From positions 1,636,001 to 1,700,000 of the forward strand of contig NZ_CP051428.1 in NCBI RefSeq assembly GCF_012676905.1: a stretch of 64,000 nt of DNA, given 5' to 3'. Positions 1 to 9,510 of the stretch are shown piece by piece. Both the position numbers and the translations under genes were made by a program. Position 1 is the stretch's first letter, and every line of letters begins with the position of its first letter. The notes under the pieces were generated by a model. That model saw nothing but the letters and a program-made list of their open reading frames with translations. It did no database searches and was not told the DNA's origin. This stretch comes from Paenibacillus albicereus. Lineage in GTDB: Bacteria > Bacillota > Bacilli > Paenibacillales > Paenibacillaceae.

Positions 1-1
1 G

Positions 2-3000
2 GCCGGCTCCGTAGTCGCGGTGCTGGCGGACCGGACGCCGCTGATGCTCGCCGCGATGGTCGGCGCGCTGAAGAGCGGCGCGGCCTACCTGCCGCTCGAT
101 CCGGCCGCTCCGCCCGACCGGCTGCGCTACATGCTGGAGGATAGCGGCGCGCTCCTTGCGCTGACGGAGCTCCCGGAGCCTGCTCCGTCGCGGGAGGCGC
201 TGCGGGACGTCCGGGAGCTGCGGCTGGCCGAGCTCGGCCAGCTGCTTGCGGCTGACGATGCGGCTGACGCCGCGCGCGAGCAGGGCGCGGGCCGCCTGTC
301 TGCGGAGGACCCGATGTACGTCATCTATACGTCCGGCTCCACCGGCCGGCCGAAGGGCGTCGTCGTGCCGCATCGGGCGTTCCACTCGTTCGCCGCTTCG
401 ATGAGCCGCCTGCTGGGCGGAATCGGGCCGGAGGACCGCTGCCTCAGCCTGACGAACCTCAGCTTCGACGTCAGCGTCTGCGAGCTGTTCCTGCCGCTGC
501 ATGCCGGCGCGGCAGCCATCCTTTATCCCGACGACTCGCTGCTCGATCCGCTGCGGATGGCGCAGATCGTCGCCGAAGAGCGGATCACGTTCGCCTACCT
601 GCCGCCGACGCTGCTCGGCGAGGTGGCCTCCGAGCTGGAGCGGCAGGCGGAGCGTGGCGTCGAAGCCGTCCTGTCCAAGCTGCTCGTCGGCGTCGAGCCG
701 ATCCGCAGCGGGGCGCTGGAGCGGTTCGCCGCGCTCCTGCCGGGCATCGCGATCGTCAACGGCTACGGGCCGACCGAAGCGGCCGTATGCGCGACCGCCC
801 ATGTGTTCCGTCCCGGCGGCCCGGCGGATGCGATCGTGCCGATCGGCAGGCCGATGCACGACACCGAGGTGCTCCTGCTCGGGTACGGCGGCAAGCCGGT
901 TCCGCCCGGCGTCGGCGGCGAGCTGTGCATTGCGGGCAGCCACCTGGCGCTCGGGTATCTCGGACTGCCGGAGCTGACGGCGGAGCGGTTCGCGCCCCAT
1001 TCCCTGCGTCCGGACCAGCGTCTGTACCGGACCGGCGATCTTGCGCGCTGGCTGCCGGACGGACAGGCGATGTACGCAGGCCGCATCGACCGGCAGCTCA
1101 AGATCCGAGGCGTCCGCATCGAGCCCGGCGAAGTCGAGGCGAGGCTGTTGCAGCTGGACGGCGTAGCCGAGGCGGTCGTCGACGCCCGCCTCGGACCGGC
1201 GGGGGACCGGGTGCTGTGCGCGTACCTGGTGCTCGGCCGCGAGCGCGGCATGAAGGAGCTGCGGGCCGAGCTGCTGGCGCTGCTGCCCGAGGCGATGGTG
1301 CCCGCCTTCCTCCTGCCCGTGCCGGCGATCCCGCTCACGCGCAGCGGCAAGGTCGACCGGCGGGCGCTGCCCGATCCTTCGTTCCCGAGCGCGCAATCTG
1401 CGGCCGAGCCGGCTTCGTTGAGTCCAAGCGAGCGGCGGCTGGCGCAGCTATGGCAGGAAGCGCTCGGGCTGGAGCGCGTCGGACCGGAGGACGACTTTTT
1501 CGAAAGGGGCGGCCACTCGCTCAAAGCGGCGGCGCTCGCCGGCCGCATCCGGCAGTCGTTCGGCATCGAAGTGCCGCTGCGCGCCGTGTTCGAGCACCCG
1601 ACCTTGTCTGGCATGGCCGGCTGGCTGGATGCGCAAGGGGCGTCGGCCGGCGAGTCGGACCGGGCCGAGGCCATCCTCCCGGCAACGAGAGCTGGAGCTC
1701 GTCCCGTCCTGTCGACGGCAGCGGCGTCCGATGAGGCCGGCAGCATGCCGTCCCTCATGGCCGCCTCGCAAGCCGGCTCCCGAATTCCGCGCGCCGCGGA
1801 CCGGCCCCATTATCCGATGTCGCGGGCTCAGCGCAGGATGTTTCTGCTGGAGCGCCTCGGCGGAGGGGGGGCGTCGTACCATGTGCCGCTGGCGCTGCTC
1901 ATCCGGGGCGAGCTGGATGCGGCGCGGCTCGAAGCGGCCTTCCGCTCCGTGATCGAGCGCCACGAATCGCTGCGGACGGCGTTTGTCCACGAGGACGAGT
2001 CGTTCCGGCAGCTCATTCTGCCGCAGGCGGAGTTCCATCTGGAGCAAGCAACCTTGAGCGCGGAAGAGACGGAGCTGCTGCTCGCCGACTCGCGGGCGCC
2101 GGCCGTGAAGGAGGCGGTCAGCCGCAGGCTGGAGCGCCTGCTGCGGCCGTTCGCGCTTGATGCGCCGCCGCTGCTGAGGGCGCTGCTGCTGGAAGCGGAC
2201 GCGTCCTGCCGCGTCCTGCTGCTCGATTTCCACCATATGGCGGCGGACGGGCTGTCGATGCCGGTACTCGTGCGCGAGCTGCTCGCCTTTTACGAAGGCA
2301 AGGCGCTCGAGCCGCTGCCGATCCGATACCGGGACTATGCGCTCTGGCTGGAGGGGCGGCTGTCGGAGCCGCCTCCCGCACGCTGGCTGGAGCGCTTCGC
2401 GGGCGAGCTGCCGCCGCTGGAGCTGCCGACCGACCGTCCGCGTCCGTCGGTCCGGATCGGCGAGGGCCGCCGGCTGGAGTTCGAATTCGACGAGAAGACG
2501 ACGGCGGACATCGGCCGATTCGCGCGCGGACAAGGCGTGACGCTGTATACGGCGCTTCTCGGCGCCTATATGAGGCTGCTGGCCGCCTACGGCAACGTCC
2601 CTGAAGTGCGCGTCGGCTCGCCTGCCGCCGGCAGGTCGCATCCCGATGCGGAGCGCCTCGTCGGACTGTTCGTGAATACGCTGGCGCTGCGAGGGTTTCC
2701 GGCTCCGGAGCGCCGCCTGGACGCGTTTCTGCAACAGCTGCAGCAGGAGACGCTGGAGGCGCTGGAGCATCAGGACCGTCCGTTCGAGGACTTGCTGGAG
2801 GCGCTGGGCGTGCAGCCGGAGGAAGGGCGGCTGCCGCTGTTCGACTGCATGTTCGTGCTGCAGAACATGGAGCTGCCGGAGCTCGCCGGAGGCGGCCTGA
2901 CGGCGGTGATGCTGCCGCTGGAAGCGGGCTCCGCCAAGGCGGACCTGACGCTGGAGGCGGCGCGTCGGGACGGACGCCTTGTTTTCCAGCTGGAGTACGA

Positions 3001-6000
3001 CACGGCGCTGTTCGCGGAAGCGACGGCGCGGCGGATCATCCGCCACTATGCGCAGGTATGGAAGGAATGGCTGCAGCCCGGGGCATCCGCGCTGCCGCTG
3101 GAGCAGCTGGGCATGATCGACAGCGAGGAGCGCCGCGAGCTGCTGGCGGACGCTCTTCGCGAGAGGAGAGAAGGAACGATGGAGATCAAGGAGATGGCCG
3201 ATCCGGCATCGCTGCCGGATGGGGCGGAGGAAGCAGGCTGGGTCAGCATGATGGCCGAGTTCGAGCGGCAGGCCCGGTCGGGCCCGGATGCTCCAGCGGT
3301 GCATGCGGGGGAGGAGACCTGGTCGTACGGAGAGCTGAACGCCCGGGCGAACCGGATGGCGCATGCGCTTCGCGCCAGAGGAGTCGGCCCCGAGAAGCTG
3401 GTCGTCGTCATGGCATCGCGGACGCCGCGGCTGCTCGTCGCGCTGCTCGGCGTGCTGAAGGCGGGCGGGGCGTTCGTCGCCGTCGATCCGTCGTACCCCG
3501 AGGAGCGCATCCGCTGGATGCTGGAGGATGCCGGCTCCGCTCCGGCGCTCGTGGAGGCGGCCTATCTCGGCCGTGCCGCCGGCGCGAGCGCGGAGTGGAC
3601 GCTCGAAGAGCTGGAGGAGGACGGAGCAGGACGCTCGGACCGCGATCCGGTGCCCGTCAGCCGCCCGGAGCATCTCGCCTATGTGCTGTATACGTCCGGC
3701 TCGACCGGCCGGCCGAAGGGCGCGATGATCGAGCATCGGGGCTTGGCGAGCTTCCTCAAGCAGTTCCGCGCCCGCTTCCCGCTCGCTGCGGGACAAGCGG
3801 TGCTGGCGATGGCGGCCGTCTCGTTCGACATCTTCCTCGTGGAGACGCTGCTGCCGCTGACGATCGGCATGCGCGTCGTGCTTGCTTCCGAGGAAGAAAG
3901 GGGCGACGCGGCGTCGCTCGGCCGGCTGGTGGAGCGCCATGAGGTAGACGTGCTGCAGCTGACGCCGAGCCGGTTCCGGTGGTGGGCGGCCCAGGAAGGG
4001 CAGACGGCCGCGCTGCGCCGGCTGTCCGTGCTCATGATCGGCGCCGAGCCGCTCGCGCCGTCGCTGCTGGCCAAGCTGCGGGAGGCGACCGACGCCTGCA
4101 TCTTCAATCTGTACGGTCCGACCGAAACGACGGTGTGGACGTCCGTCCAGGAGGTGACCGCCTTGCCCTCCGGCGAGACGATCACGATCGGCACGCCGAT
4201 CGGCGGCGCCCACATGCTCGTGCTGAACAACAAGCTGAAACTCGTTCCGACCGGCGTCATCGGCGAAATCTGCATCGGCGGCGAAGGGGTCGGCCGCGGC
4301 TACCTCGGCCATCCGGAATGGAACGAAGGCGCCTTTGCCGAGCATCCGCTCCTTCCCGGAGAGCGCTTGTACCGGACGGGCGACCTGGGCCGCCGCCTGG
4401 CGAGCGGGCAGTTCGTCTACGCCGGGCGGCGCGACCATCAGGTGAAGATCCGGGGCCACCGGGTGGAGCTCGGCGAGGTGGAGCAGCAGGCGCAGGCCGC
4501 GCCGGGCATCCGCGAGGCGGTCGTCACGGTCGTGGACGAGGAGGCGGGCGATCAGGCGCTGTGCCTGTATGCCGTGCCGGAGTCCGGCCGGGAGGACGGA
4601 GCGGAGGAGCGGCTGCAGGCCCATCTGGCGGCAAGGCTGCCGGGATACATGATTCCCGCCTATCGGATGCTGCTGGAGCGGATTCCGCTCACGCCGACGG
4701 GCAAGGTGGACCGCAAGGCGCTGCCTAGGCCGGAGGCGCGCGGCGCTGCGGCATTCGAGCCGCCGGCCGGAGAGCTGGAGATCCGGCTGGCCGCGCTGTG
4801 GAGAGACGTGCTGACGGTGGAGGCCGTCGGCCGCCGCGACGGGTTCTTCGAGCTCGGCGGACACTCCCTCAAGGCGGCGACGCTGGCCAGCCGCATCGCC
4901 CGCGAGTTCGGCGCCGACGTGCCGCTGCGGGAGCTGTTCCAGCATTCCACGCTGGCGGCGATGGCGGAGCTGGTCGGACGAAGCGCCGCCCGGCTCGAGC
5001 CGATACCGCGCCAGCCGGATTCCGTGCGGGGCTATCCGATGTCGCCCGCCCAGCGCCGTCAATACCTGCTCCAGTGGATGGCCGGCGAGGCGACGATGTA
5101 CCACGTGCCGTTCGCGGTCGACATCCGCGGGACGCTTGACCCGCAGCGGCTGGAGCAGGCGTTCGGCGAGCTGGCCCGCCGCCAGGAAAGCCTGCGGACG
5201 ACGTTCCATTACGAGAACGGCGAGTTCCTGCAGCGGGTCCATGCTCCGTCCGGCTTCCGGCTGGAGAGGAGCGCCTCGCTGGAAGCGCAGGCGGCGGACG
5301 GGCTGTCCGCGAGCGGGGAGCTGCCCGTACAGCGTCTCGTGCAGGCGTTCGTCCGGCCGTTCTCCTTGGATCGGGAGCCCGCCGTGCGGGCCGCGCTGCT
5401 GCGGCTCGGCGCCGAGCGCCACCTGCTGCTGCTCGATCTGCACCATATCGTGACCGACGGCGTCTCCACCGCGCTGCTCATCCGCGAGCTGGGAGCCCTC
5501 TACACGGGCGCCCCGCTCCCGGAGCCGCGCATCGGCTACCGCGATTACGCCGTCTGGCAGCTGGAGCGGCTCCAATCGGAAGCGATGCTCGCAAAAGAAG
5601 CGTACTGGCTCGCCCTCTTCGAGGAGCAGCCTCCGGCGCTGGAGCTGCCGCTCGACCGTCCGCGGCCGGCCGCGCCTAGCTTCCGCGGCGCGACGCTGGA
5701 GCGCCGCCTGGACCGAGGCTTGACGGCAGCCGCCGAGCGGCTCGCGGCGCGGCGCGGCGCGACGCTGTTCGCCGTGCTGCTCGGCGCCTACGGCCTCCTG
5801 CTGTCCAAGTATGCCGGAGAAGAGGACCTCGTCATCGGCACGCCGGCGGCAGGGCGGACGCATCCCGACGTGGAGCCGCTGCTCGGCATGTTCGTCCATA
5901 CGGTCGCGCTGCGGCTTCGTCCGGCGGCAGAACTCGGATCGGGCGCGTACATGCGTCGCATCCAGCAGGATCTCGTCGACGCGCTGGACCGCCAGGACTA

Positions 6001-6361
6001 TCCGTTCGAGCAGCTGGTCGAGCGGCTCGGCATCCAGCCCGAGGCGGGCCGCAATCCACTGTTCGACACGATGTTCATCCTGCAGAACATGGATCAGCCG
6101 GCGATCCGGGCGGGGGAGCTGTCGCTGGAGCCGCTCGCGTTCGATCCGGGGGTGAGCAAATTCGACCTGACGCTGGAGGCGGTGCAGCGGGACGGCGTGA
6201 CCTCGATTACGTTCGAGTATGCCGCCGATCTGTTCGATCCGGATACGATCGAGAGAATGGCCCGCCATTATGAGGAGATCGTGCGTCAGCTCTGCGCCGA
6301 CGAGGACGGGACTCGCCCGTTGGAAGAATTCGAGCTGGAGACGGAGGAGGCATGGGGATGA
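2..6361 (+). CDS. Non-ribosomal peptide synthetase subunit, A-PCP-C-A-PCP-C (5' truncated)
   Basis: The reading frame is open from base 2, so the gene begins before the window; what is visible starts inside the first adenylation domain. Domain order: partial A1 to about 1390 (P-loop motif TSGSTGRPKG near 335-360), PCP1 with GGHSL and its phosphopantetheine serine near 1517, C1 with HHMAADG near 2232-2252, A2 about 3290-4740, PCP2 with GGHSL near 4855-4870, and a C-terminal C2 with HHIVTDG near 5442-5462. Each A domain would activate an amino acid and load it on the adjacent PCP; each C domain makes a peptide bond. By-eye specificity positions (D-V-C-Y-L-G-G-V-C for A1, D-I-V-Q-M-G-L-V-W for A2) match no code I can name confidently. 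There is no thioesterase or reductase domain; the subunit ends in a C domain with no A domain after it. The stop overlaps the next start as ATGA, so the cluster is translationally coupled. Confidence 0.95.
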   Translation, partial: AGSVVAVLADRTPLMLAAMVGALKSGAAYLPLDPAAPPDRLRYMLEDSGALLALTELPEPAPSREALRDVRELRLAELGQLLAADDAADAAREQGAGRLSAEDPMYVIYTSGSTGRPKGVVVPHRAFHSFAASMSRLLGGIGPEDRCLSLTNLSFDVSVCELFLPLHAGAAAILYPDDSLLDPLRMAQIVAEERITFAYLPPTLLGEVASELERQAERGVEAVLSKLLVGVEPIRSGALERFAALLPGIAIVNGYGPTEAAVCATAHVFRPGGPADAIVPIGRPMHDTEVLLLGYGGKPVPPGVGGELCIAGSHLALGYLGLPELTAERFAPHSLRPDQRLYRTGDLARWLPDGQAMYAGRIDRQLKIRGVRIEPGEVEARLLQLDGVAEAVVDARLGPAGDRVLCAYLVLGRERGMKELRAELLALLPEAMVPAFLLPVPAIPLTRSGKVDRRALPDPSFPSAQSAAEPASLSPSERRLAQLWQEALGLERVGPEDDFFERGGHSLKAAALAGRIRQSFGIEVPLRAVFEHPTLSGMAGWLDAQGASAGESDRAEAILPATRAGARPVLSTAAASDEAGSMPSLMAASQAGSRIPRAADRPHYPMSRAQRRMFLLERLGGGGASYHVPLALLIRGELDAARLEAAFRSVIERHESLRTAFVHEDESFRQLILPQAEFHLEQATLSAEETELLLADSRAPAVKEAVSRRLERLLRPFALDAPPLLRALLLEADASCRVLLLDFHHMAADGLSMPVLVRELLAFYEGKALEPLPIRYRDYALWLEGRLSEPPPARWLERFAGELPPLELPTDRPRPSVRIGEGRRLEFEFDEKTTADIGRFARGQGVTLYTALLGAYMRLLAAYGNVPEVRVGSPAAGRSHPDAERLVGLFVNTLALRGFPAPERRLDAFLQQLQQETLEALEHQDRPFEDLLEALGVQPEEGRLPLFDCMFVLQNMELPELAGGGLTAVMLPLEAGSAKADLTLEAARRDGRLVFQLEYDTALFAEATARRIIRHYAQVWKEWLQPGASALPLEQLGMIDSEERRELLADALRERREGTMEIKEMADPASLPDGAEEAGWVSMMAEFERQARSGPDAPAVHAGEETWSYGELNARANRMAHALRARGVGPEKLVVVMASRTPRLLVALLGVLKAGGAFVAVDPSYPEERIRWMLEDAGSAPALVEAAYLGRAAGASAEWTLEELEEDGAGRSDRDPVPVSRPEHLAYVLYTSGSTGRPKGAMIEHRGLASFLKQFRARFPLAAGQAVLAMAAVSFDIFLVETLLPLTIGMRVVLASEEERGDAASLGRLVERHEVDVLQLTPSRFRWWAAQEGQTAALRRLSVLMIGAEPLAPSLLAKLREATDACIFNLYGPTETTVWTSVQEVTALPSGETITIGTPIGGAHMLVLNNKLKLVPTGVIGEICIGGEGVGRGYLGHPEWNEGAFAEHPLLPGERLYRTGDLGRRLASGQFVYAGRRDHQVKIRGHRVELGEVEQQAQAAPGIREAVVTVVDEEAGDQALCLYAVPESGREDGAEERLQAHLAARLPGYMIPAYRMLLERIPLTPTGKVDRKALPRPEARGAAAFEPPAGELEIRLAALWRDVLTVEAVGRRDGFFELGGHSLKAATLASRIAREFGADVPLRELFQHSTLAAMAELVGRSAARLEPIPRQPDSVRGYPMSPAQRRQYLLQWMAGEATMYHVPFAVDIRGTLDPQRLEQAFGELARRQESLRTTFHYENGEFLQRVHAPSGFRLERSASLEAQAADGLSASGELPVQRLVQAFVRPFSLDREPAVRAALLRLGAERHLLLLDLHHIVTDGVSTALLIRELGALYTGAPLPEPRIGYRDYAVWQLERLQSEAMLAKEAYWLALFEEQPPALELPLDRPRPAAPSFRGATLERRLDRGLTAAAERLAARRGATLFAVLLGAYGLLLSKYAGEEDLVIGTPAAGRTHPDVEPLLGMFVHTVALRLRPAAELGSGAYMRRIQQDLVDALDRQDYPFEQLVERLGIQPEAGRNPLFDTMFILQNMDQPAIRAGELSLEPLAFDPGVSKFDLTLEAVQRDGVTSITFEYAADLFDPDTIERMARHYEEIVRQLCADEDGTRPLEEFELETEEAWG

Positions 6362-7338
6362 AGCTGACGCTGGAACGGAAGCCATTCCGCGATTTCTGGA
6401 TGAACTGCATGCTGAACCAGGCGTTCAGCATCGCCCAGTCGGTGCATCCGAGCTACCGGGATGCGGCTTATCTGAATCTATACCGCTACTTCCGCTGGCA
6501 GGCGGCGACCGACCGCGAGTTCCGCTACCCGACGATCGACACGCTTTATTACATGAGCGATACGGAGTGGGAGAAGTTTCCGCTGACGGGCGTCATCCGC
6601 CGGATCGAGCCCCGCCATTTTCGGGACGAGAGCCGCATGCTGGAGGAGCTTCGCGAGGTGCTGCGCAGCGGCCTGAGCCTGAGCCTGAACGTCGACCTGT
6701 TCGGCTGGCTGCCGGACAGCATGGCGTGGCAGAAGTTCCACTGGTTCCATTACTCGCTGTTCAACGGCTTTGACGAAGAGAAGGGCGTCTTCTATGTCAT
6801 CGACGACACGCTCGCCGGTTACGGCGAGCATGAGGTGTCGGAGGCGACGGTGCTGGAGGCGTTCGCGCAGTCGGAGTACAAGATCGATCCGTCCTATGGC
6901 GGACCGGCCTACTACGTCTATCATCTGCAGCCCGACGTCCGGCCGTTCGAGCTTGCGCTGGAGGAGGTCGCGGCGCATGCGGACCGGCTGTCGCAGGAGC
7001 TCGAATCGTTCGATATGGACGGCATGTGGCTCGTGGAGGAGCAGGACGCGGCCAAAAGGGAGCAGCAGCTGACCTACGGCCTCGTCGGCATCACCATCAT
7101 CGTCAACCGCCACGAGGCGAACGCGGGCTTGCTGGCCCTGCTGCGGGAGCGACAGCTGCTGGAGGAAGAGCTGCTGGACGAGCTGGACGAGCAGCTCGCC
7201 CGCATCCGCGAGGGCTGGGCGACGCTCAAGCAGCGCTTCGCGGACGGCAGCTTCCGCCGCGCCCGCGAGACGGAGCTGGCGGAGCGCCTGCTGGCGCGGG
7301 AGCGCGAGCTGTGGAGCCGGCTCGCGGCGGAGGCTTGA
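6358..7338 (+). CDS. BtrH-like acyltransferase (papain/C39-like fold) of the NRPS cluster
   Basis: 326 residues. The start at 6358 is chosen over the in-frame ATG at 6352 because GGAGGAGG (6343-6350) sits 7 bases before 6358 and only one before 6352; this gives an ATGA overlap with the NRPS stop. The N-terminus (MNCMLNQAF, Cys17) and the later blocks HWFHYSLFNG (His128/His131) and FYVIDD (Asp149-150) follow the Cys-His-Asp order of the BtrH N-terminal family, in which BtrH of butirosin synthesis moves an acyl chain from a carrier protein to an amine. The C-terminal third is charged and helical (residues about 215-325). Inference: it offloads or transfers the chain held on the last PCP of the upstream synthetase. 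The substrate cannot be told from sequence, and a cyclase or protease-like role is the alternative. Confidence 0.7.
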   Translation: MKLTLERKPFRDFWMNCMLNQAFSIAQSVHPSYRDAAYLNLYRYFRWQAATDREFRYPTIDTLYYMSDTEWEKFPLTGVIRRIEPRHFRDESRMLEELREVLRSGLSLSLNVDLFGWLPDSMAWQKFHWFHYSLFNGFDEEKGVFYVIDDTLAGYGEHEVSEATVLEAFAQSEYKIDPSYGGPAYYVYHLQPDVRPFELALEEVAAHADRLSQELESFDMDGMWLVEEQDAAKREQQLTYGLVGITIIVNRHEANAGLLALLRERQLLEEELLDELDEQLARIREGWATLKQRFADGSFRRARETELAERLLARERELWSRLAAEA

Positions 7339-8135
7339 GGCCGCTGCGGCTGCTCTGCCTGCCGTATGCGGGCCGATCGGCGCAGGCGTACCGGCGCTGG
7401 GCGTCCGCCGCGCCGGCGGGACTGGAGCTCGTCCCGCTGGAGCCGGCGGGGCGGGGCAGCCGGATGGGCGAGCCGTTCTACCGCAGCGTGCAGGAGGCGG
7501 CGGACGATCTGCTGCGCGAGGCGCTGGAGCTGCGGGAGGGCGGCCGCTACGCGCTGTTCGGGCACAGCATGGGGGCGCTGATCGCCTATGAGCTGGCCGT
7601 GCGGCTGCAGCGCCGGGGCGGGCTTCAGCCGGAGGCGCTGTTTCTCTCGGCCAAGGATGCTCCCCATGTCCCCCGCAAGGAAGAGCCGATCCACGGGCTG
7701 CCCGACGAGGCGTTCGCGGAGCGGGTGCGGGCACTCGGAGGCAGCCCGGACGAGCTGTTCGGGCACCCGGAGCTGCTGCGCTTGTTCCTGCCCGTGCTGC
7801 GGGCCGATTTCCGCCTCGTGGAGACGTATCGCCAGGACGAGGCGGCCCCGTTGCAGACGCCGGCCGTCGTGCTGAACGGCAGGGAGGACGCGACGCTTTC
7901 CGCCGATCCGGAGCAGTGGCGGCGCTGGTTCGCGGCCGACTGCCGATACGAGTGGTTCGACGGCGGGCATTTTTACGCGCAGGACCGCTATCCCGAGCTG
8001 CTCCGGCGGATCGGCCGCATCCTGGAGGGAATCGGGACGGACGAGGAGGCCGCCGCCTTGGCTCCGCTGGCTGCGGGCGACGGCGGCGAGAGGCTTGGCA
8101 TCGGCGGCATGGAGGAAAGGAGGAGCTCGCCATGA
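7311..8135 (+). CDS. Type II thioesterase (alpha/beta hydrolase) of the NRPS cluster
   Basis: About 274 residues from GTG at 7311, which has GGGAG 8 bases upstream; TTG at 7335 is a second possible start but lies two bases from its GGAGG. The protein has the usual opening LRLLCLPYAG, nucleophile motif GHSMG, the acidic residue in GREDATL and the catalytic histidine in DGGHFY, all in the order and spacing of external thioesterases such as GrsT and SrfD. These editing enzymes remove misprimed or stalled acyl groups from carrier proteins. It overlaps the end of the BtrH-like gene and its stop overlaps the acyltransferase start as ATGA, so the genes are coupled. The roughly 30 residues after the final helix are alanine/glycine-rich and not part of the fold. 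Confidence 0.88.
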   Translation: MEPARGGGLRPLRLLCLPYAGRSAQAYRRWASAAPAGLELVPLEPAGRGSRMGEPFYRSVQEAADDLLREALELREGGRYALFGHSMGALIAYELAVRLQRRGGLQPEALFLSAKDAPHVPRKEEPIHGLPDEAFAERVRALGGSPDELFGHPELLRLFLPVLRADFRLVETYRQDEAAPLQTPAVVLNGREDATLSADPEQWRRWFAADCRYEWFDGGHFYAQDRYPELLRRIGRILEGIGTDEEAAALAPLAAGDGGERLGIGGMEERRSSP

Positions 8136-9382
8136 ATAAACGTTTGGCTCCCGCGCTGCTGTTCCCCGGACAGGGCTCCCAGCATCCCGGCATGGGCCGG
8201 CAGCTGATGGAGCATCATCCCGAAGCCCGCGCGGCGATAGAGGAATCCGGCGACGCGATCGGGACGGACCTGGTCCGGCTGCTTCGGGACGGCTCCATGG
8301 AGGAGCTGACGCGGACCGAGCTCGCGCAGCCGGCGATCCTTGCCGTATCGGTCGCGGCGTACCGCGTCTACCGAGGCAGCCTCCAAGGCCCGCCGCCCTG
8401 CTGGCTGGCGGGGCACAGCCTCGGTGAATTCAGCGCCCTCGCATGCGCCGGCGCGCTCGCGCTCGGCGACGCGGTCCGGCTCGTTCAGGCGCGCGGCCGG
8501 CTCATGGCCGAGGCGGCGAGGCGGCAGCCCGGCGGCATGGTCGCCGCGCTCGGAATCGCGCCGGAGCGGGCCGAGGCGATCTGCCGGGAGGTGACGGAGT
8601 CGCGCCGCTTCGGCGTCGTCGTTCCGGCCAATTACAACTCGGCCTCGCAGACGGTGCTGTCGGGCCAGCTGCCGGCGCTGGAGGAGGCGGAGCGCCTCGT
8701 GCGCGAGGCGGGGGGCAGCGCGGCGCGGCTCGCCGTCGGCGGGGCGTTCCACAGTCCGCTCATGGCGACGGCCCGCGAGGCGTTCGGCGAGGAGCTGAGC
8801 GCGGTGCGGCTCGCTCCCCCGCTTCTGCCTGTGCTTTCGAGCGTCACGGGGAAGCGCATGCCCGACACGGAGTCCGGACTGGCGGAGCTGCTGCAGCGTC
8901 AGCTGACCGCTCCCGTGCGCTGGACGGCGGTCATGGCGAAGCTCGCGGCGGCCGGAGCGAGCGAGGCGGTCGAGGCCGGTCCGGGCGGCGTACTGAAGCG
9001 GCTGGCGGCTGGGACCGTTCTCCGCGTGCTGGCGATGGAGGAAGACGGCGAGCGGGAGGAGCTGGCGCATCGGATTCGCCGCCGCCGCATGCTCTCGTTT
9101 CTCGAAGGCTGCCTCGCCGTCGCGGTCGGCACGCGCAACGAGGAGGGGGACGCGCTCGTCTACAGCCGGGAGGTGGAAGCTCCGGCCCGCGAACTGGAGC
9201 GGCTGCTGCGGGAGGCCGAGTCGGCGCCGGCCGTCCCGGATGGCGACCGGCTGGAGCAGGCCGAACGCTTGCTCGGCCGGGTGCTGGCGGGCAAAAGGAT
9301 GCCCGAAGGCGAGCGTCTGGAACGGGTGGCCCGGCTTGCCGCGGCGCATGGCCTCCGGCCGGTTGCGACCGGGGCGCGTTGA
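8132..9382 (+). CDS. Free-standing malonyl-CoA:ACP acyltransferase with C-terminal extension
   Basis: 416 residues, ATG at 8132 after AAAGGAGG. FabD-type landmarks: FPGQGSQ near the N-terminus, nucleophile GHSLGE, conserved Arg in QARGRLM, NYNSASQTVLSG and the catalytic histidine in GAFHSPLM. It would load malonyl (or related) units onto an acyl carrier protein. The core fold ends near residue 300; about 100 further residues, rich in Arg/Glu/Leu and predicted helical, are not in FabD. A stand-alone AT in the last position of an NRPS operon is typical of trans-AT hybrid pathways, so polyketide modules lacking AT domains may lie upstream of the window. It is less likely to be the housekeeping fabD, which normally sits in a fab/plsX operon. 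Confidence 0.88.
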   Translation: MNKRLAPALLFPGQGSQHPGMGRQLMEHHPEARAAIEESGDAIGTDLVRLLRDGSMEELTRTELAQPAILAVSVAAYRVYRGSLQGPPPCWLAGHSLGEFSALACAGALALGDAVRLVQARGRLMAEAARRQPGGMVAALGIAPERAEAICREVTESRRFGVVVPANYNSASQTVLSGQLPALEEAERLVREAGGSAARLAVGGAFHSPLMATAREAFGEELSAVRLAPPLLPVLSSVTGKRMPDTESGLAELLQRQLTAPVRWTAVMAKLAAAGASEAVEAGPGGVLKRLAAGTVLRVLAMEEDGEREELAHRIRRRRMLSFLEGCLAVAVGTRNEEGDALVYSREVEAPARELERLLREAESAPAVPDGDRLEQAERLLGRVLAGKRMPEGERLERVARLAAAHGLRPVATGAR

Positions 9383-9442
9383 AGTCCGCGCGGATGGACG
9401 CGGTTGCGCCAAGGCTGCCGGCCCCCTGAGCCGGCAAGAAAA

Positions 9443-9490
9443 AAGGCCGTCCCCCGGCCGCTGCTCAGGCAGCGGCCGGGGGACGGCCTT
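9443..9490. terminator. Strong hairpin between convergent genes
   Basis: A 22-bp perfect inverted repeat (left arm 9443-9464, right arm 9469-9490) with a TCAG loop. The A-run at 9439-9444 becomes a U-run on the minus strand, so it best terminates the lipoprotein gene at 9511-9906; it can also stop reading from the NRPS operon. Confidence 0.9.
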
Positions 9491-9510
9491 CGACTTGCTT
9501 CAAGGGAAAG

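Noticed and set aside
1448-6385. 1645-codon minus-strand open frame opposite the NRPS
   Set aside because: It lies antisense to clear A/PCP/C domains; its translation is Arg/Gln/Leu-rich with no domain and is explained by high GC.
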